Assembly: GCA_947623455.1 (NCBI GenBank)
Contig: OX392535.1
Location: 38,278,688-38,342,687 of the forward strand
Length of the DNA: 64,000 nt
From: Mimachlamys varia
Taxonomy: Eukaryota; Mollusca; Bivalvia; Pectinida; Pectinidae
Direction of reading: 5' to 3'
Shown here: piece by piece, positions 57,042 through 64,000 of the stretch
Position numbering within the stretch: position 1 is the stretch's first letter
How the letters are laid out: each line of letters starts with the position of its first letter
Translations under genes and position numbers: made by a program
Notes under the pieces: generated by a model
Seen by the model: the letters and a program-made list of their open reading frames with translations, nothing else
What the model was told of the DNA's origin: nothing
Databases searched by the model: none

Positions 57042-58349
57042 TCACAAAGCCGCCACGAAAAACACAATGGGCAAAATTACGGCGACAACGGAGAAGAAGC
57101 CAAAGAAGAACCAATCTAGAGTTGACGTGAGGTCAGACCAGGTGAACATCTCGTTCTTGTCTTCTTTATCGGCATTGCTGGCGTCCGACGGAATAGTTGG
57201 TTGGGAGCATTCCTCCATCTCTGTCAAATTGGGGGAGGAAGAACAGGAGGTTTTTTCATTCTTTTCGTTCTCAGCGGAGGTAGCCTCAATAACATTTACC
57301 TTGCTTGATTTTACACGTCTCCGAAAACATTTGAGCACCCCTCTGCTTACTTTTATGAAGCGTTGTACGCTCAATGGCAGGGGTTCATCATTTGGCTGTT
57401 GGTGAAGTCGAACCTGGACAGCTGTAACCATGACGATGAGCGTTCCCTTGATTAGTAGGCCAATCAGATACACTGCCAGGTAGGATGTGGTCCGGGAGTT
57501 GACGGGAACGGAGGTACCGAAAATAGTAAGCAGAACAGCAAACGCCAGGTAGACAGTCATGCTGTATCCCATTTTCTCACCACTGTCGACGGGGATGACG
57601 AAGGTGAAGATGGATAGAAAAGACAGTAGGATGATTGGGCAGATGAGGGTAAGTAAGAAGTACTCCGGCCGTCGGTCCAGTGTCAGAGAAATTATGACGC
57701 TGCCTAAAGTCAGTTCAATCTTTGATGAACGGAGGTCCCATACCCCATTTTGATCGTATGAGTCCGTAATAAGCGCGTCGGAATCCTTTAATTCGAATTT
57801 CAAGTCTTTTGGCTCTGACGCCCACATCCTGAATATTAGCTTGCAAATTTGTTGATCAAACGGGAATTTTGTTACATCCATGTCACATTTAGTTTCAAAT
57901 ACTTCGAACGGTTTCCACACAATTCGCCCAGACGAGTATATTTTCATCAGAATCACGTCATCGCCAAGCTCCTTTAGTTTTGTGAACCCGTTATGGAGGG
58001 ATATATCTGGTTTCCACACATCTTTCTGAGGCATGTATGTATAGGTAATGTTATTGAAGTGTCTCTCGTTCCACGTTAGAAACGTGTCATTCCATTGCAG
58101 TGTCAGATGTGCTGTTGTAGCTAGCCTCTCCTCTAACTCGTCCAAATAGATAATTCCTCGTAAATGGAATTCAAGAGAGATATATATCGGCTTGTATGTG
58201 CGGGCTCGCGGTAAAATTGACTTGTGGTAGGAACGAGTGGTAAATAACTCGTCGTGCAAAAGTTTGAAATCGTTCCCAGTCTGGGCCACAGTGACCTGAC
58301 ATATTGACATTAGTATGAGTAGAATATGTGATGTCCGTCTCCTGGTCAT
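57042..58349 (-). CDS. nicotinic-type Cys-loop receptor subunit, complete (435 aa), no introns
   Basis: A pentameric ligand-gated ion channel subunit for the plasma membrane. Visible in order: signal peptide about 1-22; ligand-binding ectodomain; Cys-loop C155-x13-C169 (CDMDVTKFPFDQQIC); TM1 about 230-252 (ILLSFLSIFTFVIP); TM2 about 258-280 after GEKMGYS, whose GEK suggests a cation-selective pore; TM3 about 288-312; a long cytoplasmic loop; and TM4 413-435 at the very end. Loop C (about 193-205) lacks the vicinal Cys pair of alpha subunits, so it is a non-alpha or divergent subunit. The whole frame is in one exon, unlike most nicotinic genes, which hints at a retrocopy-derived or intron-less molluscan expansion. 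The transmitter cannot be read from sequence. Confidence 0.88.
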   Translation of the reverse strand: MTRRRTSHILLILMSICQVTVAQTGNDFKLLHDELFTTRSYHKSILPRARTYKPIYISLEFHLRGIIYLDELEERLATTAHLTLQWNDTFLTWNERHFNNITYTYMPQKDVWKPDISLHNGFTKLKELGDDVILMKIYSSGRIVWKPFEVFETKCDMDVTKFPFDQQICKLIFRMWASEPKDLKFELKDSDALITDSYDQNGVWDLRSSKIELTLGSVIISLTLDRRPEYFLLTLICPIILLSFLSIFTFVIPVDSGEKMGYSMTVYLAFAVLLTIFGTSVPVNSRTTSYLAVYLIGLLIKGTLIVMVTAVQVRLHQQPNDEPLPLSVQRFIKVSRGVLKCFRRRVKSSKVNVIEATSAENEKNEKTSCSSSPNLTEMEECSQPTIPSDASNADKEDKNEMFTWSDLTSTLDWFFFGFFSVVAVILPIVFFVAAL

Positions 58350-58907
58350 CGTGGCAATGATAAAAAAACCTTGTTAGGGGCAGCTTTTTTATCATTACCT
58401 ATTACGCTGTCCTATTGATTATAGTTGATGTTTATTACTAGCCATTACTTGCCATGGCATCATATTTCTATTTCATATCACAATGCTCTTGTATAATCGA
58501 TGGTTAGATTCATACAAAGCTCTGTCAGTTTCGCAAGAAGTATTACTAAAAGGTTCAATCCTCTTTAACTGTAATTAAGAATCATCGGGGCATTTTAATT
58601 TTGTTTACCCTATTTACAATACCGTTGCATGTACTACTAGCTGAAAACTATACTACATACGAAAATCTCTATAGTTTAAGCATAAAACTTCTGCTAATAA
58701 GCCCGTTGAGCAAGTTGATATATATCAAATGAAATAGACTGACCAAATGATTGAAGAATACAGTGTCAATAACATCAGTTTTTTTTTAATTAAGAGTGAT
58801 ACACGAATAAAAGAAATCACGTAAGAACGAATCCACGGAAGTGATCAGAAATTGTGTACTTTGAGGATGGCGATCACATCCTCGGCCCCGGGGGACAGTC
58901 GCTACAA

Positions 58908-59066
58908 TTGTTTTCATTATCTCAGTTGCTTCTGATGAACCCGTCTTCGTATGCAACACGACACTTGATTGCTTGCACTATCTGAGTTGCTACGGATGAA
59001 CCCGTCTTCGTTTTAGTACACTTAATTGTTTACGTTATCTCGACTACTACTGATAAACCCGTTGCG
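58908..59066. repeat. about 60-bp tandem repeat, three copies
   Basis: ATCT(C/G)AGTTGCT and GATGAACCCGTCTTCG recur at 58919, 58980 and, diverged, 59037. Confidence 0.65.
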
Positions 59067-60269
59067 AGGTCGTCAAGGCAACACGCAAACACACTTCTCA
59101 TAGAAAACCATTTATAAAAATAATAACAAACAGGCAACTAATGTCTACTATCATTTACTAATGTATAAGGATTGTAACAACATCGGCCCAGAACTGTCAA
59201 GCAGGCAAATCATGTTAAAATCACGTAATTTTGAATTAATGCGTTTTGCGGCCTACTCACTTGCTACTAAAAACTAAAGCCGTAAAGTCACTGTCGACGG
59301 GTATGACGTAGGTGATGATGCTTCAACAGCATAAAACGCCGTATCCATTAAATTATCAAAAAAGTGAAGATTACGGTGTATATTTTGAACAATGTCATTA
59401 CCCATAAGAGATATTTGTTGCTTTCAAAGTCACGGGGACTAAAGTACACAGTCAAGGAGAGTCCTCCATCGGGAGCCAAATGGTCAAAAATGATTAGCTT
59501 AATGGCTATTTAACGACAATTTTAACCTTTGATAATTCTGTCAATAAACAAGGTACAAGGGTTAAATTTTGCGAATCACAGCTTTGTTATATTTCGGAAC
59601 ACCACCAAAAAACTTTCGAGTGCTTGTTACTACTAACAACTAGAAGAATAGTTGCTTAAACATGGTGTGTATTTGACGTATACAAATATTTAGATAAAGA
59701 GATACATGCAAAGCGTGGTAGTTTTGGTAACGATGTCAAAATATTCACGAAGGATTTGGTTTTTTTTTCAACGAAAAAAACTTAAATGGGTATCGTAATT
59801 TCTTGCGTATTGCCTGTTCCTTTATATATCGCACACCTCAAACTATCGTGTTTATGATTTAAAATCTTCAGAAATTGTCTGCGGGTTATATGCTAAGTAA
59901 AACTCCATTAAAACGCCAGGTGTATCCGAGGAACAAACCTTTTCTATTTCATCGACTACACCTCCATGTTAATCTAAGAATATGGAAACGCTTTGACGAT
60001 TACCAAGTCAAACCTAGGCAGTAGTAATAATAATAAAAATCGATTAAATTAAGGATAAAAGATGAAGAAGTAAGTTGGCTTTATTCTGGTTTATTTTTGG
60101 TCGTATCCGAACTATCTAGTGAAATCTAGTGAAACTATTTTTCATATCATAAAAAAGGAAAGCTTGTCATGGAGAGCCCTGCAAAAGTACAAGAGAATAA
60201 GACCAGGACCCGTATTCATGAAACCGTGCTCATGCTCAAAAATGGATCTTGTTTTTACTGTTTTTACCG

Positions 60270-60605
60270 CATTTGATATACCATCTGAATTCATTGGAAA
60301 ATATAACTGATGAAATTTACGATTAAAGTTGACTTCCAAGATGGAATAAATTAGGCTCACATACAATAAAAGGGCATTTGATACTTCATCTTAGTTAGTT
60401 GGAAAATATAACTGATGAAATTTACGATTAAAGTTGACTTCCAAGATGAATGAGAAAACCAGGCTCACATACAATAAAACGCATTTGATACTTCATCTGA
60501 ATTCATTGGAAAATATAACTGATGAAATTTTCGATTAAACTTGACGTCGAAGATCAGAAAACTGGGCTCACATCCAAGAAAAGCGCATTGAATACTTCAT
60601 CAATT
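60270..60605. repeat. about 106-bp tandem repeat, three copies
   Basis: GGAAAATATAACTGATGAAA then TTTACGATTAAAGTTGACTT recur at 60296, 60401 and 60508. A fragment of the TIR element seen at 29329 lies just before. Confidence 0.75.
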
Positions 60606-62405
60606 GTTGTAATGTAGAGAGAGCCGTGTCCATAAGCATGTAAAAGATGACGTAACACACACATATGCTGCACCTTTTAAATTAAGTAATATACACAGTA
60701 TGCCAAAAATGAATTAAACTGCATCATACAGCTGTTTCGTCCTCCTATGACTCTTCTGTGATGCTAGGGGCCAAAATGTGTAAATCCAAAATTTCTAATC
60801 TAATGTTAATTAAGTAATAGATACAGTATGCCGAAAAAATAATTAAACTGCATCAAGATTGAATTAAACTGCACCATACAGCTGTTTCGTCCCCTAGGAC
60901 TCTTCAGTGTTACTAGAAGCCAAAAGTATTATGTGGTATTCTTTGAAGTCTTTGCAAATATAGTCAGGTAGATCGAGATTTCATCGCTAGCCCCTGACAC
61001 GCAGTGTGGTATACCATATATGTTTGTATTGTCATGGATGAGAAGTTTGTTGACATTTCCTTCTGATCATATCTTATAAATAATAACGAAATAGCACAAT
61101 CAATGATGTGTGAGAGGCAATCGATTCAATTCCGTGAAATCTAACCCATCGTGTAATTTGAATCCATATGTTTTAAGATAATTGGTCAGATTTGTGATGA
61201 CGAATAGCAATAGTCATTTGTCATGCATATGAATTATTTACACAACTCACGGGCAACCTGTTCTGATGATACCCGGTGTATATAAACATAGTTATCACAC
61301 AGACCTAAACAAAGTCTGATGACCACAGTTATCTTACTTGGAAAGTGGCATGGTTCATAGTATACACAATGTGGTCTTGAAATGATACATTAATCATGTT
61401 ATTCTTAATTCATAAATTAAAGGGGTTTTCCGCACCTGACTCTTCTGTTTCTACAGCACAAATGTAGTTTAATCATTCGATTCTCACCTTTTGGCCCCTA
61501 GCATCACTGACAAGTCCTAGAAGGACGAAACATCCTTTAATATTTCACAAGTCATGCTGCTCCGACATACAGTAGAGTTTGAATACCATTTTATTTCAAT
61601 TATCCAATTTACAGTGTATTACAATTTGTTTAATCAAATAGACCCTAGGGTCAAATAACAGAATTTATATTAACATATAGGTTATAATATTTATATATCA
61701 ACATTAAAACCATCAAAAGTAAACAATAAGTGCCTAAAAAGTATTTATTTCTTCAAATTTGACAGAGAGTGGTAAAACATATCTAAATTAAAGTGCACGA
61801 TTACATGGAACTAAATTTGGGTAAAAAAGTGTATTTAAAGAGGTTATGGGCACATTTGAAAAGGAAAACATTTCCGTCGACATTCGAACTGCTAAATTAA
61901 AATGTTTACAAACATCTTTATATATTTAGCCATCAAAACTCATATTGACTTTAAAAAAAACCCCAGAAAATAAGAAAGCATTAACAAAACCATAATCAGA
62001 ACTCCCTTTCATGTCGAAAAGTGTAAATTGATCATTTAACAAATCTAACTCCTGCTAAAACTTAACACTGTCCCAATCACTATGTAACATATTTACAATT
62101 GCGTTTTGAATTTACCAAATAATAAAATACTAAGTAAAAACATAATAATATAATGCAACACGCGACAAGCACTTATGTGTAACATACATTTGAGTTCGGA
62201 TAATGATTTTGTTAACGCATCGGTATTCTCTAATTTATTGGCTTTCAAACAATGTACCTACATATTGAATGGTGCACGCTAGCGCACCTGATAGAGAATA
62301 GCCACCAGTTTACAGTGGAGAAGTGCAATCGACAACGCTACAATAAAAAGACTGTTTCATGATCCTGGGACCAGGCCTACGCACTATTGACATTTTGATT
62401 GTATA

Positions 62406-62883
62406 CCGTAATTTCCTGTGTATTGCCCGCGGATTATATAATTATTAACAGCAGAAGATACCTAATGCGGGCTATCTGCTGGTGCGGACTATCTGTGTTA
62501 TTTTAAAACCAAATTATTAAGTAATGTTGGCTATACGTTGTTAAATGTTTCACTTTTATCAACATGTATATCTACGCTATTTGTAAACAAAATATATCAT
62601 CGATAAGTTTATATAAAGCTTTAATTATACACATAAACATATCTATTTACAAAATAAACAAAATATTTACATCATATGTCTCTGATTTCCAACATTCAAA
62701 ATAATTTACCGCAAAGTCACATACGAATTACACTTGTACTTACCAGGTATACATTCGACGTATAACCCGCGGGCAATCTGCCAGTGCGGGTTATCTGGAA
62801 TTTATTTTACAAAAGCCTCAAAATGCCTTAATTAACTACCCGCGGGCTATACCCCGGTGCGGGTAATACGCAGGAAATTACGG
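62406..62883. mobile_element. 478-bp TIR element, ends CCGTAATTTCCTG
   Basis: CCGTAATTTCCTG(T/C)GTATT and its inverse are flanked by TA on both sides. GCGGGCTAT/GCGGGTTATCTG repeats occur inside. A fragment of the end is at about 59790. Confidence 0.6.
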
Positions 62884-62999
62884 TACAGTTGCTTAACATA
62901 GATGAGTTACATTGTTAACAGTAGAACCTTAGTCGTGTGGCACTTCAGTTTAATAAAAAATGAAATACAGAAGAGGTTAAAATATATACAACAAACTAC

Positions 63000-63125
63000 A
63001 GTTACTGTAGAACTCTTCATCTGCTCCTGTGGTAAGGCGCATTGAAGCCATAACTTGTCATGGAAAACATTAAGGTCTTTACCAGTCATGGCAGAGGAAT
63101 CCTGCATCACGGACCCAAGTGTTAA
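63000..63125 (-). pseudogene. N-terminal remnant of a Cys-loop receptor paralogue
   Basis: The minus strand reads MTGKDLNVFHDKLWLQCALP, close to QTGNDFKLLHDELFTTRSYH after the signal peptide of the receptor at 57042. It is not followed by the rest of the ectodomain and precedes nothing usable. Confidence 0.5.
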
Positions 63126-63269
63126 GATTCTGAATTGTTTTCCACAAAAATTAAACATTTTTAATGCCTGAATCTACACAAAACACTTGTTAATCTTGAA
63201 ACAACGGGATAATTTCAACGACAATATTTTAATTAGATGTCTGTTGTATCATCTATAAAAAATAATTGT

Positions 63270-64000
63270 TCACAGAGATGACGTGAAATATGCGATGGCC
63301 AAAGCTACGGCAACGACGAAGAAGAACCAGAAGAAGAAGAAATCCAAAGCCTTGGAGAAGTCAGCCCATGTAAAACTTTCGGTCTTGTCGTCGTCGCATT
63401 TACTGCCTGCATTTGCTTGGAAACATATCTCTGAATACCTCTCCGCGTCAATTATGTTTTGGCAGGAAAGGATTCTATTTTCCGATTTCTCACTCTCAGA
63501 TGGAGTTTTGGTAATCTCATTTTCAGTTGCTGGTTTCACCTTTCTTTGATAACAAAAAGTCAATTTTCTTCTGATCTTGATGACACGATGTAACCTTGGA
63601 GGCAGTTTGTCTGGGCGATGATGCAGTCGAACCTGTGCAGCGGTCAGCATAACTATTGCAGACCCCTTGACTAGCAGACAGATAAGATAAACTGCCAGAT
63701 AGGCTGTGGTCCTGGAATTGACTGGTAGAGAAGAACTAACTATGGTAAGAAAAACAGCAAACGCCAAATGCACGGTCATGCTGTACCCCATTTTCTCTCC
63801 GCTGTTGACAGGGATAATGAACGTGAAAATGGCAAGAGCAGACAGTAAAATGATTGGAAATATGAGGGTAAGCAAGTAAAATTCAGGTCGGCGGAACAGT
63901 TTAAGGGACACAATGACATCTCCTTGAATCAATTCAATGTCTGATGAGCCAAGTTCCCAGACCCCGTTGGGTTCGTAGGACTCCGTATAAAGTGCCGGGT
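63270..64000 (-). CDS. second nicotinic-type Cys-loop receptor subunit, C-terminal half (runs off right edge)
   Basis: Open from the edge to the stop at 63270. It shows the end of the ectodomain (ESYEPNGVWELGSSDIELIQ), TM1 (LLSALAIFTFIIP), TM2 after NSGEKMGYSMTVHLAFAVF, TM3 and a C-terminal TM4 (FFFFWFFFVVAVALAIAY). It is a clear paralogue of the 57042 gene in the same orientation, with no intron in the visible part. The Cys-loop lies outside the window. Loop C again lacks a Cys-Cys pair in the visible part. Confidence 0.86.
   Translation of the reverse strand, partial: PALYTESYEPNGVWELGSSDIELIQGDVIVSLKLFRRPEFYLLTLIFPIILLSALAIFTFIIPVNSGEKMGYSMTVHLAFAVFLTIVSSSLPVNSRTTAYLAVYLICLLVKGSAIVMLTAAQVRLHHRPDKLPPRLHRVIKIRRKLTFCYQRKVKPATENEITKTPSESEKSENRILSCQNIIDAERYSEICFQANAGSKCDDDKTESFTWADFSKALDFFFFWFFFVVAVALAIAYFTSSL

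Larger units (their letters stand above)
58400..62900. other. intergenic region between the two receptor genes
   Basis: Holds the tandem repeats at 58908-59066 and 60270-60605, a diverged inverted-repeat cluster at 60700-61545 (TGATGCTAGGGGCCAAAA against TTTTGGCCCCTAGCATCA), and a TIR element at 62406-62883. No further receptor exons were seen. Confidence 0.45.

Noticed and set aside
57031..57405. Plus-strand frame antisense to the receptor gene
   Set aside because: It is a shadow of the receptor's cytoplasmic loop and TM4 coding sequence.

Overview
This is a eukaryotic, intron-rich, AT-rich window that looks like a marine mollusc, most likely a bivalve. That assignment is inference. It rests on the lophotrochozoan-style expansion of nicotinic-type Cys-loop receptors, the density of small terminal-inverted-repeat elements, and dispersed repeats with heads such as ACAAGAGGCCCAATGGGCCTG-type palindromes and (GACG)n tails, which I associate with bivalve genomes. 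The sequence itself contains no species name.

Positions 1-33.7 kb are the 5' half of one long minus-strand gene, which I identify as ATR, the PIKK-family DNA-damage checkpoint kinase. I could place 23 coding exons (start codon at 32314, last exon running off the left edge) and one or two 5' non-coding exons. Splice phases agree across every junction from the start codon to the edge. Only the N-terminal HEAT-repeat part (about 920 residues) lies in the window; the kinase domain is beyond the left edge. The introns are packed with transposon debris: TTAA-flanked piggyBac-type, hAT-like, pogo/Tc1-like, SINE-like and foldback elements. Three of the ATR 5' splice junctions are themselves tandemly duplicated. 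One of them became a 3.7-kb, about 174-copy, 21-bp minisatellite whose units all carry a donor-like GTGAGT-type site in the exon's reading frame.

Positions 33.7-48.2 kb hold a LINE reverse-transcriptase tail, a decayed minus-strand piggyBac transposon (about 36.6-38.57 kb) and, next to it, an apparently intact four-exon piggyBac transposon (39593-44447). The intact one has TTAA target duplications, matching terminal repeats, all three catalytic aspartates and a C-terminal zinc finger. A short predicted plus-strand gene (exons at 44.7, 48.2 and 48.5 kb) encodes an acidic protein that ends where a roughly 6-kb (ATC/CTC)-rich satellite-like array begins (48.78-54.65 kb). This array has a 24-bp core unit that reads as an acidic octapeptide on the minus strand.

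Positions 54.7-64 kb contain two minus-strand, uninterrupted Cys-loop (nicotinic-type, non-alpha) receptor paralogues: one complete (57042-58349) and one cut by the right edge (63270-64000). A short N-terminal remnant of a third copy lies beside the second. The remainder is repeat-rich intergenic DNA.
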